From Odoribacteraceae bacterium (GTDB lineage Bacteria; Bacteroidota; Bacteroidia; Bacteroidales; Marinifilaceae): DNA of 18,396 nt. Shown here piece by piece: positions 1-7,354 of this stretch (positions within the stretch are counted from its first letter, which is position 1; each line of letters starts with the position of its first letter). The translations under genes were made by a program, and so were the position numbers. The notes under the pieces were generated by a model, which saw only the letters and a list, made by a program, of their open reading frames with translations, had not been told where the DNA came from and did no database searches. The stretch covers positions 1 to 18,396 of the forward strand of contig JAITJA010000159.1 of assembly GCA_031279175.1 (NCBI GenBank). Reading direction: 5' to 3'.

Positions 1-60
1 TCGCGAAATCGCGAAACGTTCTCGGGATTTCCCGAGAAGCCATCGCGAAATCGCGAAACG
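1..60. repeat. Palindromic intergenic repeat, about 42-nt period, cut by window start
   Basis: An 18-bp sequence, TCGCGAAATCGCGAAACG, occurs exactly at 1-18 and again at 43-60. It is itself two head-to-tail copies of TCGCGAAA plus CG. Between the copies lies an inverted repeat with arms TTCTCGGGA (19-27) and TCCCGAGAA (30-38). The tract therefore reads as one full 42-nt unit and the start of a second, and it may extend leftward beyond the window. No T-run follows the hairpin, so it does not look like an intrinsic terminator. Its function is unknown. The stretch from 61 to 112 is AT-rich; TAAATTTT at 85-92 differs by one base from the Bacteroides -7 consensus and is only a weak promoter candidate for the next gene. 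Confidence 0.75.
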
Positions 61-112
61 ATGTCAAGCATTTCTCTAAAACAATAAATTTTAATCACTT
101 AACAAAGAGCGT

Positions 113-907
113 ATGAAAAAGTTTCTTATTTACCTGTTTTTCTACCGGTTTAGACACGAGACATTCGTGCAACTGGTTTCCGACACTATCGGGATTCTCG
201 ATATACTCGGCGCGGGCGCTGTCGGGGTCAAGACGATCTCGGACCTGTTAAAGACCAAGCGCGACGAGGCGGAAAAACACCTTGACAAGGTTAAAAAAAG
301 CATCTTGACGACGAAGATCGTGGAGCAAGACAAGGTCAGGGAGAATACATGTCGCGGGTTGGCAATGGCGATCAAGTCGTATCTCCACCACGCCAACGCG
401 GAGAAACGCGAAGCGGCCACTCGCCTGCAAATTATCATCGACACCTACGGGAGCATGGAACGTAGGACGTACGACGACGAGAGCGCGGCAATACACGACC
501 TCCTTACCGAGTTGGCCACTACAGAGAACGCGGCGCTGGTCACGTTGCTGGGCATCGGCGAGTGGATCACGCAACTCACCGCCGACAACAAGCGCTTTTT
601 CGACCTGATGCACGAGCGCTACAAGGAGGAAGCAAACCGCCCCTCCTCGATGAAAGCAATCCGCGCCGAGCTCGAGGAGACCATGCAAGCGCTGGTAGAT
701 CGCGTGGAGGCAATCGCGACGCTGAACGGGATCGATTTCACACCGGAGCTTGCCGAGTTCGTCAAGGAGTATAACGCCATGGCCACTCGCTACAAGCATA
801 TCCTCGCCATCGAGAAGGGAAGACGAGCCGCCTCTCACAAGGAAGACGGCGGGGACGAGACCGAGGAGATCGACGAGACCGAGGATGTCGAGGAAACTGA
901 AGAATAA
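113..907 (+). CDS. DUF6261-type hypothetical protein with acidic C-terminal tail
   Basis: A 264-residue protein that I recognise, from memory of Bacteroidales proteins, as DUF6261-like. The recognisable parts are YRFRHETF near residues 11-18, the helical stretch around RGLAMAIKSYLHHANAEKREAA (81-102) and the block ending in DTYGSM (110-115). The molecular function of this family is not known to me. The protein is predicted to be mostly helical and probably cytoplasmic. The hydrophobic run FLIYLFFY at 4-11 lies within the family-like N-terminus and is not followed by a clear cleavage site or lipobox. The last 20 or so residues (about 244-264) are almost all D/E/T with an imperfect DETEE repeat, which may be a species-specific extension. 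The gene is transcriptionally isolated: repeats lie upstream and two terminator-like hairpins downstream, so it is probably not part of the arabinan locus. The start at ATG 113 gives the family-like N-terminus. Confidence 0.75.
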   Translation: MKKFLIYLFFYRFRHETFVQLVSDTIGILDILGAGAVGVKTISDLLKTKRDEAEKHLDKVKKSILTTKIVEQDKVRENTCRGLAMAIKSYLHHANAEKREAATRLQIIIDTYGSMERRTYDDESAAIHDLLTELATTENAALVTLLGIGEWITQLTADNKRFFDLMHERYKEEANRPSSMKAIRAELEETMQALVDRVEAIATLNGIDFTPELAEFVKEYNAMATRYKHILAIEKGRRAASHKEDGGDETEEIDETEDVEETEE

Positions 908-942
908 GATCTCATAGTTTTTATTTTTTAAAATAACCTCCA

Positions 943-974
943 TTTAAAAAGAAATCTCAGATTTGCTTTTTAAA
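943..974. terminator. AT-rich inverted repeat downstream of the DUF6261-type gene
   Basis: The left arm TTTAAAAAGAAATCT (943-957) pairs with AGATTT plus CTTTTTAAA (959-974), leaving one bulged G at 965. That gives about 15 pairs around a very tight centre. The 3' arm contains five T residues. It begins 35 nt after the stop codon of the upstream gene, so a weak, possibly bidirectional terminator is plausible, although the stem is AT-rich. Confidence 0.4.
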
Positions 975-1012
975 TACACGCAACACACACACAAAACACA
1001 CAATTATCTTCG

Positions 1013-1048
1013 CCGGGGGCGCCGTGAGGTATGCCCCCGGTTCTTTTT
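1013..1048 (+). terminator. Intrinsic terminator, GC-rich hairpin plus T-run
   Basis: A perfect 8-bp stem, CCGGGGGC (1013-1020) with GCCCCCGG (1033-1040), encloses a 12-nt loop and is followed at once by TTCTTTTT (1041-1048). The T-run is only on the + strand side. It lies about 105 nt after the DUF6261-type gene and upstream of the candidate promoter of the polysaccharide locus. It would insulate the two transcription units. It could instead end a short RNA starting after about 975, but I see no promoter for one. Confidence 0.8.
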
Positions 1049-1129
1049 ATAAACGCGCGAGCCCTGTCGTTGTCCATGTCGCGATCTCGTCCGCCAATAA
1101 TCCTCCTTAAATGAATATTTGTCCACCCG

Positions 1130-1155
1130 CGCGGGCCCGCGTCGCGATAACTTTG
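1130..1155 (+). promoter_or_regulatory. Candidate promoter of the arabinan locus with adjacent palindrome
   Basis: TAACTTTG at 1148-1155 matches the Bacteroides -7 consensus TAnnTTTG exactly and ends 31 nt before the ATG of the first locus gene. A TTTG at 1118-1121 could serve as the -33 element, but the 26-nt spacing is longer than the usual roughly 19-21. Just upstream of the -7 is a perfect 12-bp palindrome, CGCGGGCCCGCG (1130-1141), placed where a regulator could act. The words TTGTCCA and GTCGCGAT occur in the same order twice, at 1070-1085 and at 1119-1148. The rest of the gap from 1049 to 1186 shows nothing else I can name. Confidence 0.4.
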
Positions 1156-1186
1156 GAGCACTCAAATACAACCTAATCTTTATGTC

Positions 1187-2680
1187 ATGAGAAAAACAAC
1201 CCTATTCCTTATCCTCGCGTGCCTCGCGATGCAGGCGCGCGGTCAATCGCGTTCCTCCACCCTCGCTCCCTCGCCGAATCCCTGGAAAGATGACTACTCC
1301 GGCGCGTCGGCCATGCAGGACTACAAGCAGTGGGGAACGTATAACGCGCACGACCCGGCTTGCACGCGGGTAGGCGACACGTATTATATCTACTCCACCG
1401 ACGCGATCTTCCGGATCGATAGCTCGGCAATTAAAAACGGGGGATTGCCCTTCGGGTACGTGCAAATACGAAAATCAAAAGACCTCGTCAACTGGGAATT
1501 CGTCGGCTGGGCCTTCCGCGAGATCCCGGCGGAAGCCGCCGCGTGGGTCAAGGAACAGAACAGGGGCAGGGGAGCGTCCAATATCTGGGCCCCGTGCATG
1601 ACGCGGCACGGGGATCGCTTCCGCTTGTATTATTGCGTCTCCGCGTTCGGGAGACAAACGTCGTATATCGGTCTGGCCGAGTCCTCGTCGCCGGAAGGCC
1701 CGTGGGAGCTGAAAGGATGCGTGGTGAAAACGAAAACGGGAGACGTGATGAATGCCATCGACCCGAGTGTCGCGACGGACCCGGTAACGGGGGAGACGTG
1801 GATGCATTACGGCTCGTATTTCGGGGGATTGCACGCGGTGCAGCTGGACCCGGCAACGGGATTGACGCGGGTGAAGGATGACCAGGGGAAGCTCACCGCG
1901 CGTCGTTTCGACGGGAAGAAGAATAACCTCGAGGCGCCGGAGATTATCTACCACCCGGGATTGAAGAAGTATTTCCTGTTTATCTCTTATGACCCGCTGA
2001 TGACCACGTATAACGTCCGCGTGGGGCGCTCGGACGCGATCGACGGGCCGTTCCTCGATTACGCGGGCAACGAGATGACACTGGAACGAGACGACCTGCC
2101 GGTGTTGACGTATCCCTATCAATTCGAGAATCACCCGGGATGGGCAGGGACGGGACACTGTACCGTGTTCGACGACGGGAAGGGGAATTATTACATGGCC
2201 CACCAGGGACGATTGTCGCCGTGGAACCAGCTGATGGTGCTGCACGTGCGCGAGATCAAGTGGACGCGCGACGGCTGGCCGGTAGTATCTCCCGAGCGTT
2301 ACGCCGCCACGCCGCCGGAGAAGATCACGAGCAAGAAACTGGCGGGCGAGTGGGAAGTCATCGAGCTGACGGGGAACGTGCCGGAGCGCGACCTGGAGGC
2401 GGGGCAAGTGGTGAGAAACGAGGTCGCGTTGAGAAATAACGAGAAAGTCGCGTCGCGGCGCGTCGCGTTGAACGCTGACGGCACGCTGGGCGGGGCCTAT
2501 ACCGGGAAATGGAAATTCGCTGACGGGCAACTGCAACTAACGATCGGCGACAGGAGACTCTCGCTGGAAGCGTGGGCCGGCCAGGACTGGGAGAACGAAC
2601 GGCGCGCGTTGCTGTTCTCCGGGTTGAACGATGAAGGGTGCTCGGTATGGGGCAAGAAGATCAGTAACACTAACAAGTAA
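1187..2680 (+). CDS. GH43 endo-arabinanase-like glycoside hydrolase, secreted
   Basis: A 497-residue enzyme expected to cleave alpha-1,5-L-arabinan by inversion. Residues 1-20 form a signal peptide (MRKTTLFLILACLAMQARGQ) with no lipobox before the mature start, so it is probably periplasmic or released rather than lipid-anchored. The GH43 five-bladed propeller spans about 50-375. The expected catalytic triad is visible: general base D56 in HDP, pKa-modulating D192 in AIDPS, and general acid E249 in LEAPEI. H324 in GTGHC sits where endo-arabinanases have a metal-linked histidine. Residues about 384-490 form a C-terminal beta-domain of the type appended to endo-arabinanases (LAGEWEV to SVWGKK). 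It shares this layout and the HVREI-W and PERYA motifs with the second GH43 of the locus. The ATG at 1187 immediately precedes the signal peptide. Endo rather than exo action is inferred from the architecture. Confidence 0.88.
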   Translation: MRKTTLFLILACLAMQARGQSRSSTLAPSPNPWKDDYSGASAMQDYKQWGTYNAHDPACTRVGDTYYIYSTDAIFRIDSSAIKNGGLPFGYVQIRKSKDLVNWEFVGWAFREIPAEAAAWVKEQNRGRGASNIWAPCMTRHGDRFRLYYCVSAFGRQTSYIGLAESSSPEGPWELKGCVVKTKTGDVMNAIDPSVATDPVTGETWMHYGSYFGGLHAVQLDPATGLTRVKDDQGKLTARRFDGKKNNLEAPEIIYHPGLKKYFLFISYDPLMTTYNVRVGRSDAIDGPFLDYAGNEMTLERDDLPVLTYPYQFENHPGWAGTGHCTVFDDGKGNYYMAHQGRLSPWNQLMVLHVREIKWTRDGWPVVSPERYAATPPEKITSKKLAGEWEVIELTGNVPERDLEAGQVVRNEVALRNNEKVASRRVALNADGTLGGAYTGKWKFADGQLQLTIGDRRLSLEAWAGQDWENERRALLFSGLNDEGCSVWGKKISNTNK

Positions 2681-2690
2681 AAACACTACC

Positions 2691-4262
2691 ATGAACTATC
2701 TTATCTTGAACAAACGCGCCCTCGCCCTGGGAGCGATTATCGCGATGGCAACCTCTTTCCACGGTTGCATGGAACTGGGGCTATGGGACGAACCGGCGGG
2801 CAACCAACAGAACGAACCACCACCACCACCGGTGGATCGCTCGGCCAAGCTGGTGGCAAAGTATACCTTCGAGAACTCGTTGGTCAACGCGCAGGACGAG
2901 ACCTCGGCAGGGCAAGCCCTGGCGCAAGCAAGCGGCAAGCCACCGACGTTCGAGGAGAACGCGGGGAGGGGAAGCACCGTGCTGCACCAGTACTTCGGCT
3001 ACGCTGACGCCGCGACTACCAGCTACGTGAAGTTCGATAACCCGCTGCGGGGGATCGAGAACCTGTACGGCGCGTCGGTCTCGCTGTGGGTCAACCGCGC
3101 GGACTATGACGTGTTCGACGCCATCTGGGCGTTCTTCGACGAGGACAACAGCGACGGCGTTGACGGGCGGCTATACCTCACGCCTAACGCCTACTTCGGC
3201 TTCAACGGCACGGGCGGCTGGTTCGATTGTAACCATCCCGATAACGTCACGAACGCGATCGCCGTCAACGAGTGGGTCATGGTGACCGTAACCGCGGACG
3301 CGACCGGCTTCTGGATCTACGTGAACGGCAAGCTGAAATATGACGTCTCCGCGCAAGTGGCCTGGGGCGGTAGCGCCGACGCCGACAAGTTCAGTTACCA
3401 GAGCGCGATCAACCTGATCGCCTCGTCGCCCTTCTTCTACCTGGGCTACGGGTCGTGGTGGGGCTCTGCCGACTTGCTGATCGACGACCTACTCGTGTAT
3501 AACGGCGCGCTGACGGCGACGGAAGTATCTGCACTCTACGACTCGTATAGCGGCCTGGTGGCCTATTATAACTTCGAATCCAATCTCAAGAACGTGGTCA
3601 ACGAGGCCTCCGAGGGCGCGTTGCTACGAGACGCGAGCGGTATACTCCCCACCTTCGAGACAGAAGAAGGATGGTCGTCAACATTCCTCCATATCTATTT
3701 CGGCTACCCGAGCGCGTCCAACACCAGCTACGCGCGGTTCGACAACCCGCTAAAAGGCCTGGAGATAAGCGGCGCCACGATCTCGTTGCGCGTGAAACGC
3801 CTGGACAGTAACGGGTGGGACGCCATCTGGTCGTTCTTCGACGAGGACAACAGCGACGGCGTTGACGGACGATTCTACCTCACGCCTAACGCCTATATCG
3901 GCTTCAACGGCACGGGCGGCTGGTTCGACTGTAACTGGCCCGATAATGTCACCAACGCCATCCCCGTGGAAGAGTGGTCGCTGGTGACGATCACGATACA
4001 AGACGACGACTTCGGCATATACATCAACGGCGAGAAACGCTACGATAAGGTGACGCAACTGGCCTGGAACGCGGATGGCGTCGCGGCCGCGGCCTTCAAC
4101 TACGGGCTGGTGATGGCATTGCTCAAGTCGAGTGACAACTTCTACCTGGGCTACGGGTCGTGGTGGGGCTCCTCGCCGCTTTACGTGGACGACTTGATGA
4201 TCTACAACCGCGTCCTCTCCACCGCGGAGATACAGGAGCTACGCGCGTCGTCGGCAGAATAA
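2691..4262 (+). CDS. Tandem LamG/ConA-like surface lipoprotein, candidate glycan-binding protein
   Basis: A 523-residue lipoprotein. I chose ATG 2691, 10 nt after the GH43 stop. The in-frame ATG at 2631 lies inside the GH43 gene and would add 20 residues ahead of a proper signal. The lipoprotein signal ends in SFHG with lipidated C26. A proline-rich linker follows (PPPPP, 43-47), then two copies of a jelly-roll domain resembling Laminin_G_3/ConA-like lectins, at about 52-285 and 288-518. Matching segments are FFDEDNSDGVDGR (148-160 and 382-394), FNGTGGWFDCN (171-181 and 405-415), DNVTNAI (184-190 and 418-424) and FYLGYGSWWGS (249-259 and 484-494). No glycosidase catalytic motif is evident. 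Its place just before SusC is where surface glycan-binding proteins of PULs usually sit, so arabinan binding is inferred. The conserved Trp, Tyr and Asp clusters are candidate ligand or calcium sites. Confidence 0.8.
   Translation: MNYLILNKRALALGAIIAMATSFHGCMELGLWDEPAGNQQNEPPPPPVDRSAKLVAKYTFENSLVNAQDETSAGQALAQASGKPPTFEENAGRGSTVLHQYFGYADAATTSYVKFDNPLRGIENLYGASVSLWVNRADYDVFDAIWAFFDEDNSDGVDGRLYLTPNAYFGFNGTGGWFDCNHPDNVTNAIAVNEWVMVTVTADATGFWIYVNGKLKYDVSAQVAWGGSADADKFSYQSAINLIASSPFFYLGYGSWWGSADLLIDDLLVYNGALTATEVSALYDSYSGLVAYYNFESNLKNVVNEASEGALLRDASGILPTFETEEGWSSTFLHIYFGYPSASNTSYARFDNPLKGLEISGATISLRVKRLDSNGWDAIWSFFDEDNSDGVDGRFYLTPNAYIGFNGTGGWFDCNWPDNVTNAIPVEEWSLVTITIQDDDFGIYINGEKRYDKVTQLAWNADGVAAAAFNYGLVMALLKSSDNFYLGYGSWWGSSPLYVDDLMIYNRVLSTAEIQELRASSAE
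3118..4171 (+). repeat. Intragenic duplication encoding the two LamG-like domains
   Basis: The two domain copies are offset by 702-705 nt. Overall they are diverged, but some blocks are identical at DNA level. A 37-nt run starts at 3130 and again at 3832, a 31-nt run covers the TGGWF region, and a 33-nt run starts at 3434 and again at 4139. The identical blocks encode the motif residues, including synonymous positions. Confidence 0.8.
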
Positions 4263-4281
4263 CAACACAAAACCTTCTCGT

Positions 4282-7200
4282 ATGAAACAACTATACTTTA
4301 TACTCCTGCTCGCGCTGGCCGCCGGCCCGCGGGTAATGGCACAAGACAAGGTCGTCACCGGCATCGTGAAAGATTCCAGGGGCGAGACGCTCGTCGGCGT
4401 CAACGTGCTGGAGATCGGGACGACAAACGGCGTGATCACGAACGCCAACGGCGCGTTCACCATCACGCTCAGGGAAACCCCCGCCGTGCTCCGCCTGAGC
4501 TATATCAGTCACGTCGCGCGCGAGATACCGGTAAAAGGCGGCGAGCGGCTCGACGTCGAGCTCCTCGAGATAGCCAGCGAGCTGGAAGGCGTGGTCGTCG
4601 TCGGCTACGGCCAGCAGAAACGGGAATCCGTCGTCGGCGCGATCTCGCAGATCACCGCCCGCGAGCTCTTGAAATCTCCCTCCGCCAATATCTCGCAAGC
4701 CATCTCCGGGAAACTGCCGGGGGTGATTACCTCCCAGACCTCCGGCGCTCCCGGTAGCGACGACGTGCTGGTGTTTATTCGCGGCCGGGCCTCGTTCACC
4801 GGCGACGGTCAGCCGCTCATACTCGTCGACGGCGTCGAACGCTCCTTCTCGCAGATCGCCCCGGACGACATCGCCTCGATCTCCACGCTGAAGGACGCGT
4901 CGGCCACTGCCGTCTACGGCGTGCGAGGTGCTAACGGCGTCATCCTGATCACGACCCGGCGCGGGCAAGAACAACGCCCCGTCGTGAGCCTGACGGCAAA
5001 TGCCCAGTGGCAGTCGCCAACAAGGCAAGATACTTACCTCGACGCGTACCAGTCCGTCGCGCTCCTCGAGGAGGCACTGGCGAACGACGGGCTGGCCTCG
5101 CAATACTCCGCCGCGGACCTCGAGATGTACCGGAAAGCAGTCGCCGGCGAGCTGACAGGTGTTGACGCGGCGCGCTATCCAAACGTCGACTGGTATGATT
5201 ACGTGTTACGACGGAGCGCGCCCGCGCAACGGTATAATGCCAACGTGGAGGGAGGGACGAAACGGATGCATTATTTCTCCTCCGCCGAGTATTACAAGCA
5301 GGATGGGCTGTTCAAGAACTTCAGTACCGACCCCTACGGCAACGAGTCTAACTCGAGCTACCGCCGGTATGCCTTCCGCGCGAACCTCGATTTCCTGGTG
5401 ACGGGCGACCTCAAGATCTCCGTGAACTTCGGGACGCGCTTCGAGGAACGCCGCGGGCCTAACTCTAACGACTATAACAGCGGTTACAGCGAAGTGTTCT
5501 ACGAGCTGAATCACGCGCCGGGATGGCTCTTCCCCGTGGCCTACGAGATCGGCGAGGGCAACGACCGGCAAGTGCTTTACGGCGGGAATTCCCAGAACCA
5601 GAATAATATTGTCGCGCGCCTGGCCAAGGCAGGCTTCTACCGGCAAACGAATACCATCAACGAGACAAACTTTATCGCGAATTATCGCGTGGACCGGCTC
5701 GTGAAGGGGCTTTCTGTTAAAGGTATGGCGTCGTTCGACTATGATTCCTGGTATCGACGGCTCTTTACCGCGAGCTTCGCCACGCACGAGTTGCTGAATT
5801 ACCAGAACGGGGAGTATAGCTTCGCGACGTATAACACGGACGCGGAACTCTCGTATGCCGGCAATAACCAGACGACAACAATGAAAATCTACCTGGAATT
5901 CGCCCTGAATTACGCGCGCCGCTTCCACCTGCATGACGTCACCGGGCTGCTACTCTATAACCAGAACGATTACCGCTACCAGGCCAATCTCGCGCAACGA
6001 TACCAGGGGATCGTGGGACGCGCGACCTACGGGTACGATGACCGCTACCTGGCGGAGATCAACTTCGGTTATAATGGATCGGAAAACTTCAAGGAGGGTC
6101 GGCGCTTCGGCTTCTTCCCCTCGCTATCCCTGGGATGGCGCGCGAGCAACGAGAGCTTCATGGAACCGCTCGAGTGGCTGGATAACCTGAAATTCCGGGT
6201 GTCGTACGGGGAAGTCGGTAACGACCGCTCCGGTCAACGCTTCCTCTACCTGCCGGTGTGGACGCAACTCGGCACCGCCTACACGTTCGGCAATAGCTCC
6301 GCGCGCGGCGGCATCTACGAGAGCCAGTACCCGAACGAGAAAGTCGCGTGGGAACGCTCCAAGAAATATAACGCCGCCGTCGAGTTCGGGATTTTCAGAC
6401 TCCTGGACGGGAGTATCGACTTCTTCCGCGAGCACCGCGTGGATATCCTCACGCCATACCTCACGCGCCCGCTATGGGTCGGCGTGAACCTGGCCAACGG
6501 TAACCTGGGCGAGACAAGAAATACCGGCTTCGAGTTTGAACTGCGCCACCAGCAACGCGTCGGGGAGGAGTTCCGCTATAACGTGAACTTTAACCTCACC
6601 CACGCGCGGAACGAGATCATCACGATGGATGAACCGGACTCCAAGACCTCCTATCGCGTGCAGGCAGGCCACCCGATCAGCCAATACTTCGGGCTGGTGT
6701 GCGACGGGTTTGTTACCGCTGCCGACCTGACGAACCCGGATTTCCCCATCTCCACGTTTGGCGACGTGAAGGTCGGTGACCTGAAATACCGGGACATGAA
6801 TAGCGATAAGTTTATTGACGACCGGGATGTCACGTGTATCGGGTATAGCGATATTCCCGAGAACACGTACGCGCTGACCGTCGGTTGCGACTGGAAAGGG
6901 ATTTCCTTTAGCGCGATGTTCCAGGGGGTGTACGGGGTCTCCCGCTATTATGACGCGGTAGCCATGTTCGCCTTTGTCGACGGCGGAAAGGTCAAGGAAC
7001 ACCACCTGGCGCGCTGGAATCCGGCACTGGGCGAAAGCGAAAACCTGAAGAACGCCCGCTACCCGCTGCTACATTACGATAACCACGGGGCACATAACCA
7101 ACGACTGAACTCGTTCTTCCTGAAGAACGGCGCGTTTTTCCGGTTGAAGAATATCGAGCTGAGCTATTCGTTACCGCGAGGGATCATCTCCAAGTGGAAC

Positions 7201-7344
7201 ATGAATGACTTCCGTATCTACGCGAACGCGAATAACCTCCTCACGTGGGACCACCTCGACGGGTTGGTCGACCCGGAGAGTAACGGTTCGAACCGTTACC
7301 CGATCATGAAGGCCGTGAACTTGGGCATAAACGTTAGATTTTAA
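4282..7344 (+). CDS. SusC-1: SusC/RagA-type TonB-dependent outer-membrane transporter
   Basis: A 1020-residue outer-membrane beta-barrel that would import arabino-oligosaccharides with energy from TonB-ExbBD, paired with the SusD encoded 10 nt downstream. The signal peptide is residues 1-20 (ending VMA before QDK). A carboxypeptidase-regulatory-like domain spans about 23-95 (VTGIVKDSRGETLVGVNV). A TonB-box-like segment, VVVVGYGQQK, lies at 104-113. The plug domain carries the SusC hallmarks GKLPGV (143-148), FIRGRASF (165-172), LILVDGV (179-185) and LKDASATAVYGVRGANGV (203-220). The remainder is the 22-strand-type barrel ending in an aromatic residue (NVRF). Length is normal for the family. 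There is no extra STN signalling domain at the N-terminus, which argues against control through an anti-sigma partner. The start at ATG 4282 directly precedes the signal peptide. Confidence 0.93.
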   Translation: MKQLYFILLLALAAGPRVMAQDKVVTGIVKDSRGETLVGVNVLEIGTTNGVITNANGAFTITLRETPAVLRLSYISHVAREIPVKGGERLDVELLEIASELEGVVVVGYGQQKRESVVGAISQITARELLKSPSANISQAISGKLPGVITSQTSGAPGSDDVLVFIRGRASFTGDGQPLILVDGVERSFSQIAPDDIASISTLKDASATAVYGVRGANGVILITTRRGQEQRPVVSLTANAQWQSPTRQDTYLDAYQSVALLEEALANDGLASQYSAADLEMYRKAVAGELTGVDAARYPNVDWYDYVLRRSAPAQRYNANVEGGTKRMHYFSSAEYYKQDGLFKNFSTDPYGNESNSSYRRYAFRANLDFLVTGDLKISVNFGTRFEERRGPNSNDYNSGYSEVFYELNHAPGWLFPVAYEIGEGNDRQVLYGGNSQNQNNIVARLAKAGFYRQTNTINETNFIANYRVDRLVKGLSVKGMASFDYDSWYRRLFTASFATHELLNYQNGEYSFATYNTDAELSYAGNNQTTTMKIYLEFALNYARRFHLHDVTGLLLYNQNDYRYQANLAQRYQGIVGRATYGYDDRYLAEINFGYNGSENFKEGRRFGFFPSLSLGWRASNESFMEPLEWLDNLKFRVSYGEVGNDRSGQRFLYLPVWTQLGTAYTFGNSSARGGIYESQYPNEKVAWERSKKYNAAVEFGIFRLLDGSIDFFREHRVDILTPYLTRPLWVGVNLANGNLGETRNTGFEFELRHQQRVGEEFRYNVNFNLTHARNEIITMDEPDSKTSYRVQAGHPISQYFGLVCDGFVTAADLTNPDFPISTFGDVKVGDLKYRDMNSDKFIDDRDVTCIGYSDIPENTYALTVGCDWKGISFSAMFQGVYGVSRYYDAVAMFAFVDGGKVKEHHLARWNPALGESENLKNARYPLLHYDNHGAHNQRLNSFFLKNGAFFRLKNIELSYSLPRGIISKWNMNDFRIYANANNLLTWDHLDGLVDPESNGSNRYPIMKAVNLGINVRF

Positions 7345-7354
7345 TCATGCTATT

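Noticed and set aside
1013..1048. Riboswitch or leader attenuator for the PUL
   Set aside because: The hairpin lies upstream of the best promoter candidate at 1148 and has no recognisable aptamer; a plain terminator for the upstream gene explains it better.
970..1161. Small - strand open frame of 63 codons in the upstream gap
   Set aside because: It spans the GC-rich terminator hairpin and the candidate promoter, and resembles no known small protein.
1475..2536. Long open frame on the - strand (353 codons) opposite the first GH43
   Set aside because: It lies wholly antisense to a gene with clear catalytic motifs, is rich in Arg/His/Val as expected of GC-rich shadow frames, and shows no recognisable domain.
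2631..2690. Upstream ATG 2631 as start of the LamG-like protein
   Set aside because: It overlaps the GH43 gene by 50 nt and would put 20 extra residues ahead of a good lipoprotein signal that begins at 2691.
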